NCBI RefSeq assembly: GCF_020171985.1
Contig: NZ_JAIVAL010000001.1
Span: 558,001-622,000, forward strand
Direction of reading: 5' to 3'
Length of the DNA: 64,000 nucleotides
DNA from: Halobacillus halophilus
GTDB taxonomy: Bacteria; Bacillota; Bacilli; Bacillales; Halobacillaceae
The notes beneath the pieces were generated by a model, which saw only the letters and a program-made list of their open reading frames with translations, made no database searches and had not been told where the DNA came from. This document shows positions 18,015-27,277 of this stretch, piece by piece (positions within the stretch are counted from its first letter, which is position 1; the number at the start of each line of letters is the position of its first letter). Both the position numbers and the translations under genes were made by a program.

Positions 18015-18414
18015 TCAAGGGTTTACTTTACTAGAAACTTTAATAAGCCTCATTATTATCTCATTAATCCTTATTCTTTCTTTCCCTTTATTTCGTACAA
18101 TTCATAACGTTAATTACTATGAAGAACTATCTGTACGGCAAATGTTTTCGTTCTTACAAGAAGAAGTAAACAGAGCTCGAGAGGTTTCGGTACTTTCTAA
18201 TACTATCTATATCATAGATGATATAAATCGCAAGATTATCATTGAGCAATATGAGAATCTTGTTAGGAGGAGAGTAAACTCTTCTGGACATGAAGTTTTA
18301 TTACAGAATGTAGAAGCAATTCATGTAACCAATCATACTAACTCTATCATGATTAAGTTACAAATGGAGGGTGGTGGTGTTTATCAGAAAAACATTCATA
18401 GAACTGTTCCTTAA
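17998..18414 (+). CDS. comGF: Minor pseudopilin ComGF
   Basis: 138 residues; MPKVRSQGFTLLETLISLII carries the prepilin cleavage site and Glu+5. The body contains FSFLQEEVNRAREV and YENLVRRRVNSSGHEVLLQNV, both in keeping with the ComGF family. ATG 17998 overlaps the comGE end; comGG begins inside its 3' end. Confidence 0.82.
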   Translation: MPKVRSQGFTLLETLISLIIISLILILSFPLFRTIHNVNYYEELSVRQMFSFLQEEVNRAREVSVLSNTIYIIDDINRKIIIEQYENLVRRRVNSSGHEVLLQNVEAIHVTNHTNSIMIKLQMEGGGVYQKNIHRTVP

Positions 18415-18772
18415 TCAGAGGGGGATTATTTTTCCATGGGTAGTTGGTATAGGACTAGTTATTATTTTTCTTACTATAAGTTCCGTTGAGCGCTATCAGA
18501 ACCACGTTTTGTTTAACAATACCTATACTTCATCCATCTTAAGACAGAATTTATTAGAAACTGCTCAGCAAAATTTGCTTATTCGGTGGAAAGATATCTC
18601 TCCTGAAGAAGAGCCATATTACAGCTTAACGACGCCTAATGGAAAAGCCCAGGCTACCTGTAATAGAGAGAGTCATGAAAGCATTCATTGTATATGGGAG
18701 ATAACAGACTACTCTGGAAATACGAAATCATTAGACACTTACTATAAATTACCACAAACCAGGAATTCATAA
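18371..18772 (+). CDS. comGG: Minor pseudopilin ComGG
   Basis: 133 residues: N-terminal hydrophobic helix at about 19-37 without a classical Gly-Phe prepilin site, then a polar domain with two Cys. GGAGGGTG precedes the GTG start, which is 44 bp inside comGF. Assigned as ComGG by topology and its last position in the operon before the terminator. Confidence 0.75.
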   Translation: MVVFIRKTFIELFLNQRGIIFPWVVGIGLVIIFLTISSVERYQNHVLFNNTYTSSILRQNLLETAQQNLLIRWKDISPEEEPYYSLTTPNGKAQATCNRESHESIHCIWEITDYSGNTKSLDTYYKLPQTRNS

Positions 18773-18773
18773 A

Positions 18774-18815
18774 AAATCATCGCATACCCACAGATCATGG
18801 TTTGCGATGATTATT
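18774..18815 (+). terminator. comG operon terminator
   Basis: AATCATCGCA pairs with TGCGATGATT, followed by a TTA-rich tail, directly after the comGG stop. Confidence 0.7.
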
Positions 18816-18858
18816 TAAACGAAGTTGGCCATATCGGGTTCCTCTTTCATAACGTAAT

Positions 18859-19242
18859 TTAAGAAATACTTGCCGCGTATTCAAGTTTCTGATTTGTAAT
18901 GCCCCGTAACCCTTCCAAATCATATCCAACCACTAATTTTTCTCCATCAGTAAGAATAGGACGTCTTAGAAGTTTCGGTTTCTCAATTACTAAATCAATA
19001 AACTCGTTTAGGGAAAGATCCTCTACATCCACATCCAAGGATTTAAACTCTTTGCTGCGTTTAGCAAGAATTTCGTCAATTCCATAAGTGGTCAAAGATA
19101 ATATTTGTCTAAGATCTTCCACCGTAGGAGTCTCCCTGAACAAATGCTGTTCATTAAAATCAATTCCCTCACTTTTCAACCAGGACTTTGTACGACGACA
19201 AGATGTGCAGCTAGGGTAAGTGTAAAACCTTAATTCTTCCAT
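18859..19242 (-). CDS. mgsR: Spx/ArsC-family regulator MgsR
   Basis: 127 residues of the ArsC/Spx thioredoxin-fold family. CTSC (residues 12-15) is the redox switch, and RRPIL near 90-100 is a family motif. In B. subtilis MgsR (YqgZ) binds RNA polymerase and directs a sub-regulon of the sigma-B stress response. The start is ATG 19242, preceded by AGAGGAG; the open frame extends 32 codons upstream without a ribosome site. Gene position beside comG and yqgY matches B. subtilis and separates it from Spx proper. Confidence 0.88.
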   Translation of the reverse strand: MEELRFYTYPSCTSCRRTKSWLKSEGIDFNEQHLFRETPTVEDLRQILSLTTYGIDEILAKRSKEFKSLDVDVEDLSLNEFIDLVIEKPKLLRRPILTDGEKLVVGYDLEGLRGITNQKLEYAASIS

Positions 19243-19493
19243 TAACACCGCTCCTCTTAAAATATTTAATGTATTAAGTTGTACAGTTATTGTATAACCT
19301 TTGTATAATATTTTAAACATCTTTTTCATAAATTTCAATTGAAAGTTTTTCCTTACTTCTTTTTAGGGTAATGTATAAGGAATCTGCTTGTGTGTATAAT
19401 GTAAAAAGAATACTGAGCGATTTATTTACAATTGAGATTTGGTCGTTTATAATATTAATGATAGTTTATCGAAGGAAAAGGAGGGGGAAAAGC

Positions 19494-19739
19494 ATGGATC
19501 GTATGTTTAGAGTGCTGGCCTTTTGGACAGGTATTTTTGCTGTCATGTTTTATACAGGCGATATGATGGAGGCTTCCTTATTATCCCTTGCCCAAACGGC
19601 TTTTTTCCTTACTGTGGGTTACCTTAAACTGTCTGAACGTATGTATGTTTACATATTTTTCTCATACCTGACAGTTTTCATGATTGGTTTTACTTATTAT
19701 TCTTCATTCATTTTAGTGCCAAGCTTTGGTGGACACTAA
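19494..19739 (+). CDS. yqgY: YqgY family (DUF2626) membrane protein
   Basis: 81 residues with about three hydrophobic segments (6-24, 28-45, 53-75). MDRMFRVLAFWTGIFAVMFY is a typical DUF2626 beginning. Function unknown. ATG 19494 follows GGAGGGGG; upstream in-frame starts lack a ribosome site. Position between mgsR and yqgX matches B. subtilis. Confidence 0.85.
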   Translation: MDRMFRVLAFWTGIFAVMFYTGDMMEASLLSLAQTAFFLTVGYLKLSERMYVYIFFSYLTVFMIGFTYYSSFILVPSFGGH

Positions 19740-19740
19740 A

Positions 19741-19778
19741 AAAATCCTGTTATCCAATGGATAACAGGATTTTTTTAT
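19741..19778. terminator. Bidirectional terminator between yqgY and yqgX
   Basis: Perfect 14-bp stem AAATCCTGTTATCC / GGATAACAGGATTT with A and T runs either side, between convergent genes. Confidence 0.9.
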
Positions 19779-19784
19779 TTCTTT

Positions 19785-20408
19785 TCAAGTGAAAAACGGG
19801 TTTTCTTTACGCTCTTCCTCGATCGTCGTAGGCAATCCATGCCCTGGATAAATCCTCATGTCATTTCTTAAACTGAATAATTGACTTTGAATACTATCCA
19901 GTAATTGTTCTCGATTTCCTCCTGGTAAATCCGTTCTTCCCATACCTCTTTGAAATAAAGTGTCTCCAGCTATTGTAAAACGCTGATTTCTAAATACGAG
20001 AGATACGCTTCCTGGAGAATGCCCAGGAGTATGACGTACTTCAAATGAAAAAGGCCCGATTTCCATCTGACCACTTTCCAGCGGATAATCCGCTGGACGA
20101 GCCGTAATTTGGCCCATTTGGAAAAAACCAGAACCATTCTTTGCAGGATCAGTCATCCAGTCACTTTCTGCCTTATTCAAGTAAACAGGAACATTGTAAG
20201 CGTCTCTTACTGCATCCACAGCACCTATGTGATCAAAGTGAGCATGGGTTAATAATACGCCTATAACCTTTAACTCTTTTTCTTTCAAAAAAGCTTCTAA
20301 TTTTGGAAAATCGCCTCCGGGATCCACAACCAGCGCTTTTTTATTTTGATAGACAATGTAAGCGTTTGTAGCCATTGGTCCCAATGGCAATCGAGAAATA
20401 TTTAACAA
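19785..20408 (-). CDS. yqgX: Metallo-beta-lactamase-fold hydrolase YqgX (glyoxalase II-like)
   Basis: 207 residues from TTG 20408. Zinc ligands: the THAHFDH motif, a later His in HTPGHSPGSVS, Asp in IAGDTLF and His in YPGHG. The family includes hydroxyacylglutathione hydrolase-like enzymes acting on bacillithiol or other thioesters; the true substrate is not evident. The TTG is preferred because GAGAGGTG lies eight bases upstream and the N-terminus (LNISRLPLGPMATNAY) matches the family. An ATG at 20426 overlaps that site. Confidence 0.85.
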   Translation of the reverse strand: MLNISRLPLGPMATNAYIVYQNKKALVVDPGGDFPKLEAFLKEKELKVIGVLLTHAHFDHIGAVDAVRDAYNVPVYLNKAESDWMTDPAKNGSGFFQMGQITARPADYPLESGQMEIGPFSFEVRHTPGHSPGSVSLVFRNQRFTIAGDTLFQRGMGRTDLPGGNREQLLDSIQSQLFSLRNDMRIYPGHGLPTTIEEERKENPFFT

Positions 20409-20570
20409 TGGGTAGACACCTCTCATTTAATTTAATAAAATACGGATAGATAACTCGACAATTTCATTTTTATATTATAAAATGAATAAGGATTGAACTA
20501 AGCTACATACATTATAACATCCTTATTATGGGGATGATAACAAAGAAAAGGGATTTAGGGGGTGCTGATC

Positions 20571-20735
20571 TTGGTCACAGCTATTCTTCTTTTAATCGTT
20601 GCAGTACTATGTGTAATTGCGGTGTTCCGTGAACTGAAAACTAAAAACTTCTTCGCCGTCTTATTTGCTGGTGCATCAGCATTGATGTTTGGTTGGTTCT
20701 CAGTAATGACAATTTACTCCAATCTTTTCAGCTAA
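20571..20735 (+). CDS. yqgW: Small YqgW-like (DUF2759) membrane protein
   Basis: 54 residues, two hydrophobic helices (about 2-19 and 27-48) joined by a charged turn RELKTKN. The TTG start at 20571 follows AGGGGGTG with a six-base gap; an in-frame GTG at 20562 overlaps that site. Size, topology and position next to yqgX match DUF2759/YqgW. Function unknown. It is too short for usual ORF cutoffs. Confidence 0.75.
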   Translation: MVTAILLLIVAVLCVIAVFRELKTKNFFAVLFAGASALMFGWFSVMTIYSNLFS

Positions 20736-20741
20736 TGAACT

Positions 20742-20781
20742 AAAAGGTGTGATACTTATTTTAAGTATCACACCTTTTTTA
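20742..20781 (+). terminator. yqgW terminator
   Basis: Perfect 16-bp stem AAAGGTGTGATACTTA / TAAGTATCACACCTTT followed by a T run. Confidence 0.9.
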
Positions 20782-20833
20782 TGTTTGCCAATACTTGTAC
20801 ACTCTGTGTAAGCGTATAAGGATCTTTACATGA

Positions 20834-21610
20834 TTACCCTTCAGGTTCAATAAGCTGTTTGTTTTTATTAAAGAAATATCTGTACATAGCGAGCGTTACA
20901 AACATGGCGCTGATGGATACTGAGGAAAAAATACTTAAGGATATAACCAGCTGATATTTAATAGCCATTACTGGTTCAACCCCTCCCAGTATTAAACCCG
21001 TCATCATCCCTGGCAGTTGGACCAGTCCTATGGTTTTTAAACGGTCCACGTTGGGAATCAGCGCAGCATGGAGCGTTCTCTGAACAATTAAATGAGAAGC
21101 TTGTTTGGGCTCAGCTCCCAATGAAAGCGCAGCGAGCAGCCGTCCATTGTTATCTCGGAATTCACTTTTCATTCTTTCTAATGCCAGCCCCATAGCTACC
21201 ATACTGTTCCCAATCACCATCCCGCTCATAGGAATTACTTCCGACGGCCGAAATTGTACCATGTCAAAAACCAGCCACATCGTAAGGACACTTCCCTCTA
21301 CAAATAAAAGACTTATAAAAATGACTGGTAAGACATGGGGAAGCTCTTTTCCTTTCTGCCTGGCATGAAAGGTAGCAATGATAATCATTATTCCAACCAT
21401 TAACGGAATGCCTAGACGGGCAGGCAGATCAAATAAATAAGTCAGTATGTATCCAATTGCAAATAACTGAACAGTTCCCCTGAAAGCAGACCATAACACA
21501 TTCTTCCCCAGTCCTAATTGGTAGAAATACGAGAGTGTTAAAGGGATAATTACAAAAATGATAAGAAAAAATAAAGACTGATTAGAGACTTCTGGCGTCA
21601 AAGCATTCAC
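20834..21610 (-). CDS. fetB: ABC transporter permease, FetB/UPF0014 family
   Basis: 258 residues with about seven hydrophobic helices. The family signature regions MSGMVIGNSMVAMGLALERMKSEF and LPGMMTGLILGGVEPVMAIKYQLVI are present. UPF0014 proteins such as E. coli FetB form an iron-export ABC transporter with FetA; substrate here is inferred. The GTG start at 21610 lies 5 bp after the fetA stop, so they are one operon. It sits where B. subtilis has yqgV-yqgT. Confidence 0.8.
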   Translation of the reverse strand: MNALTPEVSNQSLFFLIIFVIIPLTLSYFYQLGLGKNVLWSAFRGTVQLFAIGYILTYLFDLPARLGIPLMVGIMIIIATFHARQKGKELPHVLPVIFISLLFVEGSVLTMWLVFDMVQFRPSEVIPMSGMVIGNSMVAMGLALERMKSEFRDNNGRLLAALSLGAEPKQASHLIVQRTLHAALIPNVDRLKTIGLVQLPGMMTGLILGGVEPVMAIKYQLVISLSIFSSVSISAMFVTLAMYRYFFNKNKQLIEPEG

Positions 21611-21615
21611 ATCCT

Positions 21616-22302
21616 TTATCCTTCAATGAAATTAAGCAGTTTTTCGTTTTTTGGGTGATCAAGCATATCGGGAATCGTTCCATCTTCCTGAAGACCACCA
21701 TCCATAATAAAGAGACCTCTGTCCCCCAGCCTTCGAGCCTGGTTCAAATTATGAGTGACCATCACCATGGTCATTTCATGTTCTTTAATTAATCCTTCTA
21801 GCACTTCTTCAATTTCTTCAGCGGTTTGATAATCCAGTGCGCTTGTTGGCTCATCAAGTAACAGCACTTCAGGTGAATTCGCAAGTGTACGGGCTAATGA
21901 TACACGCTGCTCTTCGCCGCCAGACAACTGGCTTACATCTTTATGGAGATAGGAGGATGGGAGCTGCACATATTCAAGTAAGGTCTTAGCGTTTTTATCT
22001 TCCCATTCCCCGAATAACGAAGGACCGTATTTCAGATTATCTAATACGGTTCCTGGAAAAAGATGAGGAGCCTGAAGCACCAGACCTACATTTTTTCTTA
22101 ATTCAGTTACCGAATATTCATTAATTGGTTTTCCATTAAAATAGATACTGCCACTATCAGGTTCACTTAAACGATTAAATAAATATAACAAAGTACTTTT
22201 TCCTGCGCCTGAAGGGCCAAACAGGATTACTTTTTCTTTTTTTTGGATCGTAAATGTAAGGTTAGTTAATGGATCCTGGCTGACTTTCTCAAAACGAAAC
22301 AT
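21616..22302 (-). CDS. fetA: ABC transporter ATP-binding protein (FetA-like)
   Basis: 228 residues with a complete ABC ATPase domain: Walker A GPSGAGKST near 33-41, Q-loop LVLQAPHLFPG near 76-86, signature LSGGEEQRVSLAR near 124-136, Walker B VLLLDEPTSALD near 144-155 and the switch His in VMVTHN. GAGGGAATGTC precedes ATG 22302. It pairs with the downstream FetB-type permease; iron export or metal homeostasis is the likely role from the permease family. Confidence 0.8.
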   Translation of the reverse strand: MFRFEKVSQDPLTNLTFTIQKKEKVILFGPSGAGKSTLLYLFNRLSEPDSGSIYFNGKPINEYSVTELRKNVGLVLQAPHLFPGTVLDNLKYGPSLFGEWEDKNAKTLLEYVQLPSSYLHKDVSQLSGGEEQRVSLARTLANSPEVLLLDEPTSALDYQTAEEIEEVLEGLIKEHEMTMVMVTHNLNQARRLGDRGLFIMDGGLQEDGTIPDMLDHPKNEKLLNFIEG

Positions 22303-22379
22303 GACATTCCCTCTCTTTAAATAATGATTATGTATGTATCCTTACCCTGAGAGCACATAAATTATGTGATAGAATACAA

Positions 22380-22412
22380 AGAACCGTCATGAGAAACTTC
22401 ATGACGGCTCTT
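22380..22412 (-). terminator. Terminator of the LtaS-family gene
   Basis: On the minus strand AGCCGTCATGA pairs with TCATGACGGTT and is followed by CTTTG, 14 bp past the stop at 22426. Confidence 0.75.
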
Positions 22413-22425
22413 AGACTTACTATTA

Positions 22426-24306
22426 TTAATCTTCACTCTGTCCGAAATCATAAAACCGGAACAAATCACCGTAAATAATGTTGTCTGAATACTGTAGTTC
22501 CTGATCGACCTTCTCTTTAATAGGAGTGCATTGTTTTGCCTTCTCTTCCTCTAATGGGACTCCGCTCTCACGGTCAAAACAAGTTCCATCGGCAAAGATA
22601 TAATTTTCACTCACAAAGCTTCCATCTCTCATGGCAATGAAGTTCTTGCCTTTTTCTGCAAACATGTTGTCTCCAAAGGTGAGATCCTCTTCATTGTTAA
22701 TCCCTAATAGATGTAACAAGGTAGGTTTAACATCAATTTGTCCAACTACCTCTTCACGCACTTCACCCTTTTCATATCCTGGAATATGAATCATGAAAGG
22801 TACTCGCTGCAGTTGAGTGTGCTCATAGGCATTAATTTCTTTTCCTAGAAATTCTCCAATTGCTTTATTGTGAAATTCACTAATTCCGTAGTGATCTCCC
22901 ATTAATACAATGATTGAATCTTCATAGATACCTGAAGCCTTTAGCTCCTGGAAGAATGACTGCAATGCTTCATCAGTATAGCGGGCTGTTTGAAAATAAT
23001 GATTCAAAGTCTTAGATCCGGAATCATACTGATCAATATTTGCTTTTTCCTCCGGTAGTTCAAAAGGAAAGTGATGCGTTAACGTTATAAATTTGCTGTA
23101 AAAAGGCTGCTGCTGTTCTTTCAAGTATTTAATGGATTGATCAAAGAATGCTTTATCTTCGAGTCCCCAGCCAAACGAATTCTGCGGCGTGACTTCAAAA
23201 GATTGTTCACCATAAAATTGATCGTAACCAAGATTGTCGTACATGACATCTCTGTTCCAAAAACTTTTGTTATTTGAGTGGAATACAGATGTTTCATAGT
23301 TTTCATTATTTAAGATTTCAGGAAGGGAATGGTATTCATTCTGTGCATGTGTAAAATAGACGGCTCCCCTTCCCAGTGGATACAAAGAATTCTCGATAAT
23401 AAACTCTGAATCAGATGTTTTACCCTGCGCTGTCTGGTGATAAAAATTCTTAAACCAAATAGTATCTTTACTCTCTTTTAAATCGTTAAGGAAAGGGGTT
23501 GCTTCTGTACCATTAATTTCAGAGTCGAATAAGAAATTCTGGAAAGATTCAACACTGACAAAAATCACGTTTTTATCTTCTGCAATTCCGTATAATGGTA
23601 CATCCTCGTTATTACCATCCGGAGAGTTGCGGTCTAAATACGACTCAATCTCGCTGATTTCACTTCCGTCCGCAAGTACACGTTGAGCTTTTGTTTTAGT
23701 TTGCATAGAAGCATCGTATAAATGATAATTGTACACACCAATATTCTTCACCAAATATTCTCTGTCAAAAGCACGCACAAACAGCATAGGTCGTTCCATT
23801 TCAGCGAGTACTACATTTCCTGCTAACAGAAGGAATGTAACAGCTGTAGCTGCAATTTTACCAGTTTGAGGTAAATTAATGGACAAACCAAATTTCTTTT
23901 TACTTAAATACCAAATAATTGCAACATCCAAAAACAAAAAGACATCCTGCATATGCAGAAGTGTTAAAAAGCTTCCGGTGAGATCTGCTGCATTATTTCC
24001 TTGAAAAAGAACCGGAATCGTAATAAAATCTGTAAAATTCCGATAGAATATTAGATTAATAAACAGGATCAGTGATCCAATTAGAGAGGTCCATCTCAAG
24101 TATTTCATCTGTCGTGCTGGATTGAGCCAAACACTTATAGCAAAAATGAGGTAGGCACTCGCGATTGGATTTATCAGTAGAATAAATTCCTGTAATGGAT
24201 TTTCAATGGATAAGTCGAACATAAGCCGGTACACTAGATATGTCTTTATTCCAAATAAAATCGTAGCTATTATAAATAAAGGCATGCGAAACTTATTCAT
24301 TTGCAT
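22426..24306 (-). CDS. yqgS: LTA synthase family protein (YqgS-like)
   Basis: 626 residues: five transmembrane helices in the first about 210 residues, then an extracellular sulfatase-fold domain. IFVSVESFQNFLF supplies the metal-site Glu, GKTSDSEF the catalytic Thr, and MGDHYGISEFHN the metal-binding Asp/His. Such enzymes polymerise glycerol phosphate from phosphatidylglycerol onto lipoteichoic acid. The position next to glcK corresponds to B. subtilis yqgS, one of several LtaS paralogues; whether this is the main or an accessory synthase cannot be told here. Confidence 0.88.
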   Translation of the reverse strand: MQMNKFRMPLFIIATILFGIKTYLVYRLMFDLSIENPLQEFILLINPIASAYLIFAISVWLNPARQMKYLRWTSLIGSLILFINLIFYRNFTDFITIPVLFQGNNAADLTGSFLTLLHMQDVFLFLDVAIIWYLSKKKFGLSINLPQTGKIAATAVTFLLLAGNVVLAEMERPMLFVRAFDREYLVKNIGVYNYHLYDASMQTKTKAQRVLADGSEISEIESYLDRNSPDGNNEDVPLYGIAEDKNVIFVSVESFQNFLFDSEINGTEATPFLNDLKESKDTIWFKNFYHQTAQGKTSDSEFIIENSLYPLGRGAVYFTHAQNEYHSLPEILNNENYETSVFHSNNKSFWNRDVMYDNLGYDQFYGEQSFEVTPQNSFGWGLEDKAFFDQSIKYLKEQQQPFYSKFITLTHHFPFELPEEKANIDQYDSGSKTLNHYFQTARYTDEALQSFFQELKASGIYEDSIIVLMGDHYGISEFHNKAIGEFLGKEINAYEHTQLQRVPFMIHIPGYEKGEVREEVVGQIDVKPTLLHLLGINNEEDLTFGDNMFAEKGKNFIAMRDGSFVSENYIFADGTCFDRESGVPLEEEKAKQCTPIKEKVDQELQYSDNIIYGDLFRFYDFGQSED

Positions 24307-24555
24307 GTTGGTTCCTCCTCAAAAGTACACCACCCTGGTTAATTCTTTTACTTTTATTTAACCAGATCTTCTAACTTCCTTTACAAATTCCACTTATAAT
24401 GTTTTATTAAACAGTTTCATTGTATATGACGAAAATTCTATCACAAAAGTTTCAAAAAAAGTAGGTTTTAAGAAATTTGTTAGCTGATTGTTAAGCGTAA
24501 GTAATGCACCCGACATTATCCAATATATGTATGGAAGTTGTTTTCATATGAAAAG

Positions 24556-24585
24556 AAAGGTGGAGCTTAGTAAGCTCCACCTTTT
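24556..24585 (-). terminator. glcK terminator
   Basis: Stem AAAGGTGGAGCTTA / TAAGCTCCACCTTT on the minus strand with a short downstream T run; it overlaps the glcK stop codon. Confidence 0.8.
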
Positions 24586-25540
24586 ATTGATTCGCTTTAA
24601 CTAGAAATGCCGCTCCGATTACTCCGGCATCATTACCTAACTTTGCCAAATCAAAGCTTGTTGCTTCAAACGTTCTTCGTAGAGCATATTTTTTATAAGC
24701 AACTTTCAAGGGATCCAACAATTGACTTCCAGCCTGTGAAACTCCCCCGCCTATAACAATTTTTTCAGGATTAATCGCAATAGCAAGATTGGCGATCGTC
24801 ATTCCCAGCAAGTCCGTAACTCTGTTAATCACTGTTTCTGCCGCTTCATCTCCCTGCTGGGCAGCTTCAAAAACATCCTTTGCTGTTAACTGATCAGAGG
24901 GAATTTCTCTTAAGATGCTTGCAGGAGTTTTTTCGATATTTTCCTTTGCTAACCTGACAATTCCCGTGGCTGAAGCTAACGTTTCCAGGCAGCCAGTTTT
25001 ACCGCAATTACAAGGAGCACCGCCTTCAGATACTACGGTAATATGACCAATTTCACCTGCGGTACCATTAACTCCGTTTAAAATCTCGCCATTAGCTATA
25101 ATACCGCCTCCAACCCCAGTTCCTAAAGTTACAGCAATTAGTTCATGGGCTCCTTCACCAGCACCCAGCCACTTTTCTCCCAGAGCTGCAAGATTGGCAT
25201 CGTTATCCACCCATACAGGAAAACCGCTCAAGTCACTTAATATGGCACCAAAATCATAGTTTTTCCAACCTATGTTAACTGCTTCGTGGATAAAACCGCT
25301 ATTTGGATCTACAAAACCTGGTGCTCCTGCACCTATACCAGCAACTTGCTTCTTATCAATATGTAACTCTTCTAATGAAGCTTCTAATGCATGATGAATA
25401 TCTTCAGGGATCCTCTCTCCACCATTTTCTCTATCCGTACTAATTTCCCATTTTTTAACAATATCCCCATTATCTTTAATCACTGCGAGTTTCACCGTAG
25501 TACCGCCGATATCAGCGGCAAGAAAAATATTTTTTTCCAT
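24584..25540 (-). CDS. glcK: Glucokinase, ROK family
   Basis: 318 residues. Phosphorylates glucose with ATP. ADIGGTTVKLAV at 9-20 is the phosphate loop. DNDANLAALGEKWLGAGEGA contains the catalytic Asp. GEIGHITV is followed by CNCGKTGCLETLAS, the ROK zinc motif with its Cys cluster. It starts 1 bp after the yqgQ stop, giving a tight yqgQ-glcK operon as in B. subtilis. Confidence 0.95.
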   Translation of the reverse strand: MEKNIFLAADIGGTTVKLAVIKDNGDIVKKWEISTDRENGGERIPEDIHHALEASLEELHIDKKQVAGIGAGAPGFVDPNSGFIHEAVNIGWKNYDFGAILSDLSGFPVWVDNDANLAALGEKWLGAGEGAHELIAVTLGTGVGGGIIANGEILNGVNGTAGEIGHITVVSEGGAPCNCGKTGCLETLASATGIVRLAKENIEKTPASILREIPSDQLTAKDVFEAAQQGDEAAETVINRVTDLLGMTIANLAIAINPEKIVIGGGVSQAGSQLLDPLKVAYKKYALRRTFEATSFDLAKLGNDAGVIGAAFLVKANQ

Positions 25541-25756
25541 TTAACGTTCCTCCCCTTGCTGGCGATCTTTTTCCCTTGCTATTTCTCCTCTTAATAATAA
25601 AAGAGCCATTTGAAAATCTTCCTTCTCCATACATTGAGAGCGATAAAGCTCTTTTACTTCGTCTTCCATCAACTCTAAGTCAGCTAGGCGATCGCCTACA
25701 TAAATATAAGTACCAAACTTTTTTAAGTGCTGTTGAATATCGTAAATCGTTTTCAT
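25541..25756 (-). CDS. yqgQ: YqgQ family (DUF910) small protein
   Basis: 71 residues, soluble and acidic. MKTIYDIQQHLKKFGTYIYVGDRLADLELME is characteristic of YqgQ/DUF910, a small three-helix fold thought to bind nucleic acid. TAGGTGATAAAATA precedes ATG 25756. Coupled to glcK; function not established. Confidence 0.88.
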   Translation of the reverse strand: MKTIYDIQQHLKKFGTYIYVGDRLADLELMEDEVKELYRSQCMEKEDFQMALLLLRGEIAREKDRQQGEER

Positions 25757-25806
25757 TATTTTATCACCTAATTCATTATACCAATAGCAGCGTGGAATGA
25801 AAATGT

Positions 25807-25841
25807 AAAACCCTGACCTTATTTATCGGTCAGGGTCTTTT
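25807..25841 (-). terminator. Terminator of the SpoVAF-like gene
   Basis: Stem ACCCTGACC / GGTCAGGGT on the minus strand. The first arm lies within the last codons of the gene, and TTTT follows. Confidence 0.75.
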
Positions 25842-27277
25842 GGATGCAAGAAAGCAGGTCGTCTATTCTTTAAGGGGATCGGAGAACGGAAGAGTACATC
25901 TCGAAAAGGTTTCCAGGAAAAAGGAAGAAAAGGCCATAAATAAGGTGTTTTAAAAGTCTGCATACGTGACAGGTAAATTAACCAAAGTGTAATTCCTATG
26001 ACATATCCTTTTACACCAAAAAAACCCGTAATGAGTAATAAGGCAAGTCTCGATAATCGGTCAGCAAGTCCTATTTCATAACTTGGGGTCGCAAAAGTCC
26101 CTATTGCTGCCAAAGATAAATACAATACTACTTCACTCGAGAATAGCCCTACATCAACAGCCACCTGTCCAATTAATATAGCTGCAACCAGTCCAAGTGC
26201 TGTAGCCAGTGAAGAAGGTGTATGAATAGCAGCCATTCTTAACATGTCAATGCCTACTTCAGCAATTAAAAACTGTAAAAGGAGAGGCACAATTCCAGCA
26301 TCGGTCGGTCCAATGAACGATAAGTTTTCCGGCAAAAGGTCAGGCTGCATGGAAAACAAAAAGTAAAGAGGCAAAATGAAAATTGAAGAAATAAACGCAA
26401 TGAATCTGATCCATCGCAGGTAAGCTCCCACGAGTGGTTTTTGACGGTACTCTTCTGCGTGCTGCAGATGGTGCCAGAAAGTTGCCGGAGTTATCATAAC
26501 ACTAGGAGAACCATCTATGATGATAAGGATATGCCCTTCATAAAGATGTGCTGCTGCCGTATCAGGCCTCTCCGTATAGCGAATGACTGGATAAGGATTC
26601 CAATGCTGGCCGCTTATAAACTCTTCAATTGTTTTTTCAGCCATTGGCAGAGCATCAGTATCTATTTCCTTAAGCACTCTCTGCAAATGCTCAATACGTT
26701 CAGGATCTGCAATATCCTTTAAATAACACAAACATACATCTGTTTGTGATCTACGACCGATTTGAGTATATTCCATACGAAGTGACCGATCTCTGATCCG
26801 CCTTCTCGTTAGAGCCGTATTAAAGACAATGGTTTCTACAAACCCATCTCTTGAACCCCTGACTACCCTCTCCAAATCAGGCTCTTGAGGACCACGTACA
26901 GGATAAGTTCGGGCATCAATCATTACGATTTCTTCCATACCCTCCACCACTAACGCTGTAGGTCCAGCTAAAACAGTGTCCGCTGCTTTGTTAAGATCTT
27001 TTTCCTTATCTAATTCAATATATGGAAGGTGAGTCTCCAGGAGTTTAGTTAAAGGATCTGGATCTAATTGGCCAGGGTCCAGCCGTGAAAGAAGCTTCAT
27101 CAAATAGTGAAGAATATCGTCTTTGACAAAGCCATCGACCATAAATAAGGACATACCTCTGCCTGCATATACAAGGTCTAGATGAATCATATCAAAACTT
27201 TCTTCTACCCCTAGACGATCGCGGAGGTATGCTACATTCTTTTCATAATTATCAAACAAAAGTTGCTTCTCTTCCAT
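25823..27277 (-). CDS. spoVAF: SpoVAF-like spore germination protein (GerA family)
   Basis: 484 residues. A soluble N-terminal domain (about 1-265) is followed by a membrane domain with about five helices beginning near 285 and a short basic tail. It belongs to the GerA/SpoVAF family. YPVIRYTERPDTAAAHLYEG and FGVKGYVIGITLW, plus the short C-terminus, fit SpoVAF better than germinant-receptor A subunits. ATG 27277 follows AGAAGGTG; an ATG at 27301 has no such site. Unlike B. subtilis it stands alone between yqgQ and gluP, not in a spoVA operon. From memory, SpoVAF acts with FigP (YqhR), also encoded in this window. Confidence 0.75.
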   Translation of the reverse strand: MEEKQLLFDNYEKNVAYLRDRLGVEESFDMIHLDLVYAGRGMSLFMVDGFVKDDILHYLMKLLSRLDPGQLDPDPLTKLLETHLPYIELDKEKDLNKAADTVLAGPTALVVEGMEEIVMIDARTYPVRGPQEPDLERVVRGSRDGFVETIVFNTALTRRRIRDRSLRMEYTQIGRRSQTDVCLCYLKDIADPERIEHLQRVLKEIDTDALPMAEKTIEEFISGQHWNPYPVIRYTERPDTAAAHLYEGHILIIIDGSPSVMITPATFWHHLQHAEEYRQKPLVGAYLRWIRFIAFISSIFILPLYFLFSMQPDLLPENLSFIGPTDAGIVPLLLQFLIAEVGIDMLRMAAIHTPSSLATALGLVAAILIGQVAVDVGLFSSEVVLYLSLAAIGTFATPSYEIGLADRLSRLALLLITGFFGVKGYVIGITLWLIYLSRMQTFKTPYLWPFLPFSWKPFRDVLFRSPIPLKNRRPAFLHPKDPDR

